A stretch of 64,000 nt of DNA from Dyella acidiphila (GTDB taxonomy: Bacteria > Pseudomonadota > Gammaproteobacteria > Xanthomonadales > Rhodanobacteraceae), in the NCBI RefSeq assembly GCF_014863405.1, contig NZ_JACZZA010000005.1:248001-312000 (forward strand), read 5' to 3'. Shown here one piece after another: positions 56,610 to 64,000 of this stretch. Positions within the stretch are counted from its first letter, which is position 1, and each line of letters starts with the position of its first letter. The notes under the pieces were generated by a model. It saw only the letters and a list, made by a program, of their open reading frames with translations, did not search any database and had not been told where the DNA came from. The position numbers and the translations under genes were made by a program.

Positions 56610-58538
56610 TCAGGACGACTTGCCGTCGTTCTTGACCTCGGTGAACTCGGCATCGACCACATCGTCGCCGTGCGCCGAAGCGCCCGCATCGTGCGGCTGC
56701 TGTGCGCCGGCATCGGCCGCACCACCACCCTGGGCCGCGGCGTACAGCGACTGCGCCACCTGCTCCAGCTTCTGGATCTTCGCTTCGATCGCGGCCTTGT
56801 CGTCGCCGTCCTTCGCCTTCTCCAGTTCCGACAGCGCGCCTTCGATCTCGCTGAGCTGGCCCGGCACCTTGCCGCCATGCTCCTTCAGCGCGCTGCGCGT
56901 GGCGTGCACCAGCTGATCGGCCTTGTTGCGCGTACCGACCAGCTCTTGGAACTTCTTGTCTTCTTCCTTGTTGGCTTCGGCGTCGGCGACCATGCGCTGA
57001 ATTTCTTCTTCCGACAGGCCCGAGCCGGCCTTGATCTCGATCTTCTGTTCCTTGCCGGTCTTCTTGTCCTTGGCCGACACGTGCAGGATGCCGTTGGCGT
57101 CGATGTCGAAGGTCACTTCGATCTGCGGCTGGCCACGCGGTGCGGCGTCGATGCCGGACAGGTCGAACTTGCCCAGCGACTTGTTGGCACTGGCGCGCTC
57201 GCGCTCGCCCTGCAGCACATGCACGGTCACTGCGGTCTGGTTGTCGTCAGCGGTAGAGAAGACCTGCGAAGCCTTGGTCGGCACCGTGGTGTTCTTCTCG
57301 ATCAGCTTGGTCATCACGCCGCCCATGGTTTCGATACCCAGCGACAGCGGGGTCACGTCCAGCAGCAGCACGTCCTTCACCGTACCGCCCAGCACGCCGC
57401 CCTGGATCGCGGCGCCCACAGCCACGGCTTCATCCGGGTTGACGTCCTTGCGCGGCTCCTTGCCGAAGAAATCCTTCACCGACTCCTGCACCTTGGGCAT
57501 GCGGGTCTGACCGCCGACCAGGATCACCTCGTCGATGTCGGACACGCGCAGGCCGGCATCGTTGAGCGCGGTGCGGCAGGGTTCGATGGTCTTCTTCACC
57601 AGGTCTTCCACCAGCGCTTCGAGCTTGGCGCGGGTGAGCTTGATGTTCAGATGCTTGGGACCGGAGGCATCGGCCGTGACGTACGGCAGGTTCACTTCGG
57701 TCTGGTGCGAGGACGACAGCTCGATCTTGGCGCGCTCGGCCGCATCCTTCAGGCGCTGCAGCGCCAGCGGATCCTTGCGCAGGTCGATGCCCTGGTCCTT
57801 CTTGAACTCTTCGATCAGGTAGTCGATGACGCGCATGTCGAAGTCTTCGCCACCCAGGAAGGTGTCGCCGTTGGTGGCCAGCACTTCGAACTGCTTCTCG
57901 CCGTCGACTTCGGCGATCTCGATGATCGACACGTCGAAGGTACCGCCGCCGAGGTCGTACACCGCGATCTTGCGGTCGCCGCCCTTCTTGTCCAGGCCAT
58001 AGGCCAGGGCCGCCGCGGTCGGCTCGTTGATGATGCGCTTCACTTCCAGGCCGGCGATCTTGCCGGCGTCCTTGGTGGCCTGGCGCTGGCTGTCGTTGAA
58101 GTAGGCCGGCACGGTGATCACCGCTTCGGTCACCGGCTCGCCGAGATAATCTTCGGCGGTCTTCTTCATCTTCATCAGCACCTTCGCGGAGATCTCCTGC
58201 GGCGCCATCTTCTTGCCGTCGGAGGTCTGCACCCAGGCGTCGCCGTTATCGTGCGCGACAATGCCGTAGGGCACGATATGCAGGTCTTTCTGCACTTCGG
58301 CGTCGGTGAACTTGCGGCCGATCAGGCGCTTCACCGCGTAGAAAGTGTTCTTGGGATTGGTGACGCTCTGGCGCTTGGCTGGCGCGCCGACCATTACTTC
58401 GCCGTCCTTGGTGAACGCGACGATGGATGGCGTGGTGCGATCGCCCTCCGCGTTCTCGATAACCTTCGTGGTGCTGCCATCCATGATGGCGACGCACGAA
58501 TTGGTCGTGCCCAAGTCAATACCGATGATCTTGCCCAT
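56610..58538 (-). CDS. dnaK: Chaperone protein DnaK (Hsp70)
   Basis: The 642-residue protein has the Hsp70 ATPase domain ([45 protein letters not shown]), the linker [10 protein letters not shown], a substrate domain and a C-terminal lid. It ends in [10 protein letters not shown] as EEVD-less bacterial DnaK proteins do. It folds and protects proteins with DnaJ and GrpE. A sigma32 promoter (58589-58616) lies before it. Confidence 0.98.
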   Translation of the reverse strand: MGKIIGIDLGTTNSCVAIMDGSTTKVIENAEGDRTTPSIVAFTKDGEVMVGAPAKRQSVTNPKNTFYAVKRLIGRKFTDAEVQKDLHIVPYGIVAHDNGDAWVQTSDGKKMAPQEISAKVLMKMKKTAEDYLGEPVTEAVITVPAYFNDSQRQATKDAGKIAGLEVKRIINEPTAAALAYGLDKKGGDRKIAVYDLGGGTFDVSIIEIAEVDGEKQFEVLATNGDTFLGGEDFDMRVIDYLIEEFKKDQGIDLRKDPLALQRLKDAAERAKIELSSSHQTEVNLPYVTADASGPKHLNIKLTRAKLEALVEDLVKKTIEPCRTALNDAGLRVSDIDEVILVGGQTRMPKVQESVKDFFGKEPRKDVNPDEAVAVGAAIQGGVLGGTVKDVLLLDVTPLSLGIETMGGVMTKLIEKNTTVPTKASQVFSTADDNQTAVTVHVLQGERERASANKSLGKFDLSGIDAAPRGQPQIEVTFDIDANGILHVSAKDKKTGKEQKIEIKAGSGLSEEEIQRMVADAEANKEEDKKFQELVGTRNKADQLVHATRSALKEHGGKVPGQLSEIEGALSELEKAKDGDDKAAIEAKIQKLEQVAQSLYAAAQGGGAADAGAQQPHDAGASAHGDDVVDAEFTEVKNDGKSS

Positions 58539-58588
58539 AAGTGTGCTCCGGAAGCTCGCAGGCGGCCCCTCGGCCGCGAATGGTTGTC

Positions 58589-58616
58589 AGATGGGGTTGT
58601 GCTGAAAAGTGTTCAA
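58589..58616 (-). promoter_or_regulatory. Sigma32 heat-shock promoter of dnaK
   Basis: On the minus strand TTGAAC (58611-58616) and CCCCATCT (58589-58596) are 14 bases apart. This matches the sigma32 consensus (CTTGAA-N13-15-CCCATNT) except for the first base. It lies about 50 bases before the start codon. No CIRCE repeat is visible here. Confidence 0.85.
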
Positions 58617-58676
58617 TATCAGCTAAACCCTGCAGTTCTGAATTTACTGGTGCCGTTCAGTCGTCCTTGTTGTTGT

Positions 58677-59216
58677 TCAGTCGTCCTTGGCCACGGCGAC
58701 CAGCGCCGGACGCAACAGGCGATCGTTCAATACATAGCCTTTCTGCAGCACGGTGACCACGGTGCCCGGCGCCTTGCCCGGCGCTTCCACCATGCTCACG
58801 GCGTGATGACGTTCCGGATCGAGCGGCTGATCGACCGGATCGACCTGCACCAGGCCGTTGTTGCCGGCGATGCGCAGCAGTTCCTTCAGCGTGAGGCTGA
58901 GCCCTTCGCGCACCGCGTGCACGTCGCCGCCCTCTACCGCCAGGCCGCGCTCCAGGCTGTCGTAGACCGGCAGCAGATCGTTCAGCAGCTTCTCATTGGC
59001 GAAGCGGCGGGCGTGCTCCAGATCGCGATGCAGGCGGCGGCGCTGGTTTTCCAGCTCGGCCTTTTCGCGCAAGACGGTGTCGCGCAGTTCCTTGTTGCCC
59101 GCTTCCAGTTCGGCGACCTTGGCCTTGAGCGCCTCGAGCTCGCCACCGGGTGCGGCAGCCTGCGCGGCGCTTTCCGGGGTTTCATTCGGCGACGGTGAAT
59201 CGCTGCTGTTATGCAT
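58677..59216 (-). CDS. grpE: Nucleotide exchange factor GrpE
   Basis: The 179-residue protein has a long N-terminal coiled coil (about 25-85) and the GrpE head with LLPVYDSLERGL, VQVDPVDQPLDPERHHAVSM and VVTVLQKGYVLNDRLLRPA. It releases ADP from DnaK. Start MHNSSDSPSP follows GGAG. It sits between hrcA and dnaK in the usual order. Confidence 0.97.
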   Translation of the reverse strand: MHNSSDSPSPNETPESAAQAAAPGGELEALKAKVAELEAGNKELRDTVLREKAELENQRRRLHRDLEHARRFANEKLLNDLLPVYDSLERGLAVEGGDVHAVREGLSLTLKELLRIAGNNGLVQVDPVDQPLDPERHHAVSMVEAPGKAPGTVVTVLQKGYVLNDRLLRPALVAVAKDD

Positions 59217-59299
59217 GAATAACTCCAAACGTAGTCCAAGGCCGGCCATCGCATGCCGACCTGCAAAAACTTGCGGGTAAACCCGCCTCCCGTGGCGTC

Positions 59300-60349
59300 T
59301 TATGAGGCCTTAGACGCCCGATTCAAGGCTTCGCTGAGCAATCCGGCGGTGGCCTGCACCACCGGAATCACGCGTTCGTAAGCCATGCGTGTGGGGCCGA
59401 TCACGCCAACGGCCCCCAGCAGCCGGCCCTGCGCGCCGAAGCTGGCGGTGACCACGCTGCAGCCGTCCAGGGCGGCGAAGCCCGACTCCTCACCGATAAA
59501 TAGTCGCACGCCGGGCGCCTTTGCGCAGACTTCCATCAGCTGCAGCAGCTCATTCTTCTGCTGGAACGCCTCGAACAGCTCGCGCAGGCGGTCCAGATTG
59601 GCCAGCTCCGAATACGCCATCAGGTTGGTCTGGCCACTGACCAGCACGTCCTCGTTCTGTGGCGCGAAGGAGGCGGCGGCCAGCTCCACGGCGCTGGACA
59701 GCAGCTGGTGCAGTTCGCTGCTGGCCTCGCGCAATTCGCGCAGCAGGTGCGCGCGGATATCGTCCACGCGCAGGCCCACGAAATGCTCGTTGATGTAGTT
59801 GGCCGCCTGCTCCAGCTCGCGGCCGTCCAGCGGCTTGGCCAGCTGGATCACGCGGTTCTGCACCTGGTTGTCGGAAAACACCAGGATCACCAGCACCCGC
59901 GCATCGGGCAGCGGCACGAAATCGATATGCCGCAGCGGGAAGTCGGTCTGGCGCGGCACCGTGACCACGCCGGCGAAATGGGTCATGGCCGACAGCAGCG
60001 CGGAAGCATTGCCGACCATATCGCGCACGGTCATCGGGCCGGGCGGCAGCTCGCGCTGCAGGCGCACCATTTCCTCGCGCGGCAGCGGCTGCAGTTCGAT
60101 CAGGCTGTCCACGAACAGGCGCAGGCCGCGCGGGGTGGGAATGCGCCCGGCCGAGGTATGCGGCGAGGCGACCAGCCCGGCCTCTTCCAGGTCGGCCATG
60201 ATGTTGCGGATGGTCGCCGGGCTCACGTCCAGCCCCGACGAACGCGACAGCGTACGCGACCCCACCGGCTCGCCGTCGGTCAGGTATTGCGCAATCAAGG
60301 TGCGCAGCAGGCGACGGGCGCGGATGTCGAGATCTTGGTGAGGAGGCAT
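59300..60349 (-). CDS. hrcA: Heat-inducible transcription repressor HrcA
   Basis: The 349-residue protein has the HrcA N-terminal helix-turn-helix (LDVSPATIRNIMADLEEAGL, SPHTSAGRIPTPRGLRLFVD) and the C-terminal GAF-like domain with GPTRMAYERVIPVV. It represses chaperonin genes through CIRCE. Start MPPHQDLDIRARRLL follows a GGCATGCC-rich stretch and matches relatives. I find no CIRCE inverted repeat in this window, so its target is likely groESL elsewhere. Confidence 0.96.
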   Translation of the reverse strand: MPPHQDLDIRARRLLRTLIAQYLTDGEPVGSRTLSRSSGLDVSPATIRNIMADLEEAGLVASPHTSAGRIPTPRGLRLFVDSLIELQPLPREEMVRLQRELPPGPMTVRDMVGNASALLSAMTHFAGVVTVPRQTDFPLRHIDFVPLPDARVLVILVFSDNQVQNRVIQLAKPLDGRELEQAANYINEHFVGLRVDDIRAHLLRELREASSELHQLLSSAVELAAASFAPQNEDVLVSGQTNLMAYSELANLDRLRELFEAFQQKNELLQLMEVCAKAPGVRLFIGEESGFAALDGCSVVTASFGAQGRLLGAVGVIGPTRMAYERVIPVVQATAGLLSEALNRASKAS

Positions 60350-60377
60350 GCGCTGTGGCAATCCGTGAGACGGTAAA

Positions 60378-60407
60378 CAAATAAGGTTTGGGAAAACAGA
60401 ATGCAAG
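60378..60407 (-). promoter_or_regulatory. Possible sigma32-like promoter of hrcA
   Basis: On the minus strand CTTGCAT (60401-60407) and CCTTATTTG (60378-60386) are 14 bases apart, roughly matching the sigma32 pattern. The -10 match is weaker than at dnaK. Confidence 0.4.
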
Positions 60408-60512
60408 AAACGGGCAAGGGGCGGCCCGGGGTCTCGCCGGGTAAACCGCCTACGCGCTACTCAGCCTTCGCCCCTCACCTTACAATCGTCCGATCCACTG
60501 CCGCCCTCCTCC

Positions 60513-62186
60513 ATGCTTACCTCCCTCTACGTCCGCCATCTTGCCGTTGTTGAAGAAGCCGATATCAGCTTTGGTCCCGGCCTGACCGTAGTCAGCGGCG
60601 AGACCGGCGCCGGCAAGTCGCTGCTGGTCGATGCGCTGATGCTACTGGCTGGCGCCCGCGCCGACAGCGGCATCGTCCGCGCCGGCAGCGACCGCGCCGA
60701 GCTGGTGGCCGAGTTCGCACTGAAGGAGCTGCCCGCCGCGCATGACTGGCTCAAGCGCGAAGAACTGGACGAAGACGGCATGTGCCAGCTGCGCCGCGTG
60801 GTCCGCGCCGAAGGCAGCTCGCGCGCCTGGATCAACGGCCGCCCGGCCACCATCGGCCAGATGGGCGAGCTGGCGGCGTTGCTGGTGGAGATCCATGGCC
60901 AGCACGAACACCAGGCCCTACTGGAACGCGCCCATCAGCTCAACCTGCTCGATGCCTACGCGGAAAACGAAAAGCAGGTCGCCCAGGTCCGCAGCCTGGC
61001 GCTTGAATGGCGCGAACTGGGCGCGCGCATCCGCAAGCTCAGCGGCGGCGATGACCGCGAACACCGCCTGGAGCTGCTGCGCCACGAATTGTCCGAGCTG
61101 GAAAAATGGGCGCTGCCCGCCGCCCAGCTGGCCGAACTGGAAGCCAGTCACAAGCGGCTGGCCAATGCCAGCAAACTCACCGAAGGCATCACCGGGGTGG
61201 TGGATCTGCTCGACGGCGACAGCGAATTCGCCCTGCGCCAGGCCCTGAGCCGCGCGCATGCCGAGCTGGGCCGGCTTGCCGCGCTCGACGACCGGCTGGC
61301 GCCCATGCTGGACCTGCTCGACAACGCGCAGATCCAGCTCAACGAGGCGGTCGACAGCCTGGAGCACTACGCCCAGGACGTAGACCTGGATCCCGAGCGC
61401 TACGCCGAAGTGGATGCGCACCTCACGCGCCTGCACGAGCTGTCGCGCAAGCATCGCCTGCCCGTCGTCGAACTCGACGACAAGCGCCTCGCCCTGCAAA
61501 CCGAACTGGCCGAACTGGAAAACGCGGGCGACGCGCTGGAACGGTTCGCGGCACAGCGCGATCAACTGCAGGCCAGCTACGCCAAAGCCGCCGAGGCGTT
61601 GAGCAAATCCCGCCAGACGGCCGCCAAGCGCCTGGGCAAAGAGGTTAGCGCGCTGATGGGCGAGTTGGGCATGGCCGGCGGCGTGTTGCAGGTAACGCTG
61701 GACGCGGCCGAAAGCAGCGATCCGGATCCGCAGGGCCGCGAACGTTGCGAGCTCTTGGTCAGCGCCAACCCCGGCCAGCCGCCGCGCGCGCTGCGCAAGG
61801 TCGCCTCCGGCGGCGAACTGGCCCGCATCAGCCTGGCCATCGAAGTGGCCACGCTGGGCAAGGACACCATCGGCTGCATGGTGTTCGACGAAGTCGATAC
61901 CGGCATCGGCGGCGCCGTGGCCGAAGTGGTCGGCCAGAAGCTGCGCGCATTGGGTGCGCGCTGCCAGGTGCTGTGCGTGACCCACCTGCCGCAGGTGGCG
62001 GCGCAAGGCCATGCGCATCTACGCGTGAGCAAGCACAGCGAAGGCCAGTCCACGCAAACGCGCATCGAATCCTTGAACACCGAAGGGCGGCGCGACGAAC
62101 TGGCGCGCATGCTGGGTGGCGTGGAGATCACCAAAGAAACCAAGGCGCATGCGAAGAAGATGCTGGAGCAAGCGCAGACGGCGTAA
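60513..62186 (+). CDS. recN: DNA repair protein RecN
   Basis: The 557-residue SMC-like ATPase has the Walker A VVSGETGAGKSLLVDALMLL (about 29-48), a short coiled-coil arm (about 150-370), and a C-terminal half with KVASGGELARISLAIEV and CMVFDEVDTGIGGAVAE. It helps repair double-strand breaks. It is divergent from hrcA, as in Xanthomonadales. No LexA box is evident upstream. The repeat at 62192-62284 follows directly. Confidence 0.97.
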   Translation: MLTSLYVRHLAVVEEADISFGPGLTVVSGETGAGKSLLVDALMLLAGARADSGIVRAGSDRAELVAEFALKELPAAHDWLKREELDEDGMCQLRRVVRAEGSSRAWINGRPATIGQMGELAALLVEIHGQHEHQALLERAHQLNLLDAYAENEKQVAQVRSLALEWRELGARIRKLSGGDDREHRLELLRHELSELEKWALPAAQLAELEASHKRLANASKLTEGITGVVDLLDGDSEFALRQALSRAHAELGRLAALDDRLAPMLDLLDNAQIQLNEAVDSLEHYAQDVDLDPERYAEVDAHLTRLHELSRKHRLPVVELDDKRLALQTELAELENAGDALERFAAQRDQLQASYAKAAEALSKSRQTAAKRLGKEVSALMGELGMAGGVLQVTLDAAESSDPDPQGRERCELLVSANPGQPPRALRKVASGGELARISLAIEVATLGKDTIGCMVFDEVDTGIGGAVAEVVGQKLRALGARCQVLCVTHLPQVAAQGHAHLRVSKHSEGQSTQTRIESLNTEGRRDELARMLGGVEITKETKAHAKKMLEQAQTA

Positions 62187-62191
62187 TGCCG

Positions 62192-62284
62192 TAGGTTGGG
62201 TTATCCCGGAATTGATCCGGGGGTAACCCAACAATGCTTGCTTCGATGAAGATTTGTTGGGTTACGCTGCGCTAACCCAACCTA
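62192..62284. repeat. GGTTGGGTTA-family repeat after recN
   Basis: TAGGTTGGGTTA and TAACCCAACCTA end a 93-base unit. Inside lie a second pair, TAACCCAACAA and TTGTTGGGTTA, and a short hairpin around ATCCCGG and CCGGG. It begins six bases after the recN stop and probably ends that transcript. A degenerate CATTCCCGC-type stretch follows near 62312. Confidence 0.85.
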
Positions 62285-62352
62285 CGCACTGCGCAAGTTA
62301 TGGGGGGTGGATTCCGGCCTGCGCGGGAATGACAGCACGGGTGTAGCGAGGC

Positions 62353-62988
62353 CTATCCCCGCGTGGGAAGCAATCCACGCTCGCTGGCAATGCGGTACAG
62401 ATCCAGTTCCGATCCCGCCCCCAGCTTGCCCATCAAGCTCGCGCGGTGGATATAAACCGTCTTCTGCCCAATCCCCAATTCCGCCGCCACCTGCTTCGGC
62501 GCACGCCCGGCCGCAAGCAGCAGAAACACTTCATGCTCGCGCGCCGTCAGGCGATCCACCGGATCGAGCGTGTCGTTGGGCCGTTCGGCGCGGCGCTGGC
62601 GCAGGTCCGAGCTCAGAAACTGCTCGCCGCGCATCACCGCGCGCAAACCGGCTACCAGTTCCTCCGGCGCAGCGCCCTTGGTGACGTAGCCACTGGCGCC
62701 GCGGCGCAGCGCCTCGGAAACATACGGCTCGCCATCGTGCATGCTCAGCACCACGATGCGCGTGCCGGTGGCGACACTGCGCAGATGCTCGATCAGCGGC
62801 AAGCCGCTGCCGTCCGGCAAGGACAGATCCAGCGCCACCAGATCGGGGCGGCGCTGGCTGATGGCTTCTACGGCGTCGTCGGCATTGCGGCATTCGGCCA
62901 CGACCTCCAGGTCGGGCTCCATCTCGATTAGCCGTTTGAACCCCTCGCGGACGATGGCGTGATCGTCGACCAGAACAATGCTATGCAT
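62353..62988 (-). CDS. NarL/FixJ family response regulator
   Basis: The 211-residue protein has a receiver domain with acidic Asp8 and Asp9, phosphorylation site Asp54 in LVALDLSLPDGSGLP, and a C-terminal LuxR-type helix-turn-helix with LTAREHEVFLLLAAGRAPKQ. The protein resembles UhpA-type regulators. It is divergent from the histidine kinase gene at 63083, its probable partner, with 94 bases between the starts. Start MHSIVLVDDHA matches the family; the open frame upstream is not supported. Confidence 0.93.
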   Translation of the reverse strand: MHSIVLVDDHAIVREGFKRLIEMEPDLEVVAECRNADDAVEAISQRRPDLVALDLSLPDGSGLPLIEHLRSVATGTRIVVLSMHDGEPYVSEALRRGASGYVTKGAAPEELVAGLRAVMRGEQFLSSDLRQRRAERPNDTLDPVDRLTAREHEVFLLLAAGRAPKQVAAELGIGQKTVYIHRASLMGKLGAGSELDLYRIASERGLLPTRG

Positions 62989-63082
62989 GAGCGGCACTGT
63001 AGCCTTTCGCGGCAAAGGATTGGAAGCATGCCCGCCCACTTGCCGCGCCCCTAATCCGCGGCCTGTCGCATACCATCTGTGC

Positions 63083-64000
63083 ATGCGACTCAAATCCGCC
63101 TTCACCCTTTCCTCCGGCCCGCTCGCCGGCCTGGCCTACGCCCTGCTGTGGGCGCTGCTATGGCCCACTGCACAGCCTGACTGGACCCTGCAATTCGGCC
63201 TGCGCTTTGGCGTGCTGCTGCTGTCGCCCACGCGCTACTGGGTGTGGCTGATCGGCGGCGAACTGGTCGCGGCTGGCTTGATCGATTACCTGCACGGCTA
63301 TTCGATGGGCTGGCGCGCCTTTGTCTACGGCGACCTGCCGCAGCCGATCGTGGTGGCGCTCTGCCTGGGCCTGCTGCGCCGGGCCAATCTGCGGCCGAGC
63401 CTGCGCGATCCGGAAGAGGTATCGCGGCTGCTGCTCTCGGCCGGCTTTACCGTGGTGGCGGCCACCGCCACCGACGCCTTGATGCTGACCCTGGTGCACC
63501 AGCTGCCACCCACCGGCCTGCTGCACGCGCTGGGCGATGAACTGCTCGGCAACTACGTAGGCCTGCTGTTGCTGGTGCCGCCCCTGGTAATGATCTGGCG
63601 GGCGCGGCCATCCCGGCAGGAAATGTCGGAGCTGCTGATGGACGGCCTGCTGGTGATGCTGCCCGCGCTGATCATCCTGCTGATCCTGACCGAACAGGCC
63701 GCGCCGCAGCGCGAATTTGCCCGCGTGCTGTCACTGGCGCCGGTACTGTTCTTCGCCTTCCGCCATGGCTGGCGCGGCGCCAGCCTGTCGATGCTGGTCT
63801 CCAGCCTGGGCATGGCCCTGGTCGACCGCGTGTTCACACATGTGATCCCCACCGCGTCCTCGCATATGTTCCTGGCGGTGGCCGGTACCGGTGCCCTGAT
63901 GCTCGGCTCGGCCACCGACGCGCTACGCCGCAGCAGCGCCCGCGTGGCGGAGCAGAACGTGTACCTCGCCGCCGTCAATCGCCGCCTGGATCATCTCGCC
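63083..64000 (+). CDS. MASE1-type membrane sensor histidine kinase, N-terminal part
   Basis: The 306 visible residues start MRLKSAFTLSSGPLAGLAYA and contain about eight membrane helices in a MASE1-like sensor domain (about 10-285). A helical linker RRSSARVAEQNVYLAAVN follows and leads toward the expected kinase core outside the window. With the divergent NarL-type regulator this looks like a UhpBA-style two-component system. The kinase domain itself is not visible, so the name rests on the sensor part and context. Confidence 0.75.
   Translation, partial: MRLKSAFTLSSGPLAGLAYALLWALLWPTAQPDWTLQFGLRFGVLLLSPTRYWVWLIGGELVAAGLIDYLHGYSMGWRAFVYGDLPQPIVVALCLGLLRRANLRPSLRDPEEVSRLLLSAGFTVVAATATDALMLTLVHQLPPTGLLHALGDELLGNYVGLLLLVPPLVMIWRARPSRQEMSELLMDGLLVMLPALIILLILTEQAAPQREFARVLSLAPVLFFAFRHGWRGASLSMLVSSLGMALVDRVFTHVIPTASSHMFLAVAGTGALMLGSATDALRRSSARVAEQNVYLAAVNRRLDHLA

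Noticed and set aside
56670-59198. A plus-strand open frame of over 800 codons opposite dnaK and grpE
   Set aside because: It is the shadow of highly conserved genes and shows no protein signature.
60350-60512. Possible LexA box or CIRCE element between hrcA and recN
   Set aside because: Neither a LexA-type palindrome nor TTAGCACTC-N9-GAGTGCTAA is present; only a weak sigma32-like pattern was found.

Overview
The window is a GC-rich chromosomal stretch from a gammaproteobacterium, most likely of the Xanthomonadales (Rhodanobacteraceae-like, for example Dyella, Frateuria or Rhodanobacter). The order recN / hrcA-grpE-dnaK-dnaJ-dapB / carA-carB-greA, the order cmk-rpsA-ihfB-lapA-lapB-wecA-like-capD-like-galU, and a copL-copA-copB copper cluster are all arrangements known from that group. 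The genus is an inference. I see no tRNA, rRNA, insertion sequence, prophage or CRISPR array.

Layout. 1-4.2 kb: a MarR-controlled export operon (MarR, FUSC/AaeB-like protein, DUF1656, HlyD-type adaptor and the start of an outer-membrane lipoprotein), read leftward from a clear sigma70 promoter covered by two palindromes. 4.5-12.3 kb: a luciferase-like monooxygenase, a cupin_8/JmjC-type dioxygenase, phosphoglucomutase, a HAD phosphatase, a solitary amino-acid-type binding protein and a secreted S46 dipeptidyl-peptidase. 12.4-20.2 kb: a TetR-MarR-OMF-EmrA-EmrB efflux block, divergent from an SDR and a FadI-like thiolase. 20.2-24.3 kb: a DedA-rhodanese fusion, aquaporin, methyltransferase, HU-like protein and a TauE-type permease. 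24.4-28.6 kb: copper resistance (copL, copA, copB, a cytochrome c with a Met/His-rich tail), a MerR/CueR-type operator facing away from it, and an orphan HPt protein. 28.7-31.9 kb: MBL hydrolase, GNAT, CsaA-like protein and a PuuB-like oxidase. 32-40.4 kb: envelope and translation genes from galU to cmk. 40.4-46.6 kb: acyl-CoA-binding protein, FadH, LysR, alternative L36, CPBP protease and a soluble double-PAS chemoreceptor behind a sigma28 promoter. 46.7-62.2 kb: greA-carB-carA, a 2OG oxygenase, a Ca/Na antiporter, dapB, the heat-shock cluster interrupted by a TMEM175 channel gene, and recN. 62.3-64 kb: a NarL-type response regulator divergent from a histidine kinase that runs off the window.

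How it works together. Two separate drug or aromatic-acid export systems each have their own MarR. The copper block pairs periplasmic oxidation (CopA) and outer-membrane binding (CopB) with a periplasmic cytochrome and a membrane permease. The heat-shock block has sigma32-like promoters before dnaK and probably hrcA, with no CIRCE element visible. Two families of dispersed palindromic repeats punctuate operon ends: a GGTTGGGTTA family with three copies, and a CGTCATTCC/CCC family.

No single new system is proven here. The observations most worth testing are the MerR-type promoter pointing away from copLAB, the nested inverted repeat with a terminator but no gene at 28.7 kb, the TMEM175 gene inside the dnaK-dnaJ operon, the sigma28 promoter of the PAS-PAS chemoreceptor, and the DedA-rhodanese fusion.
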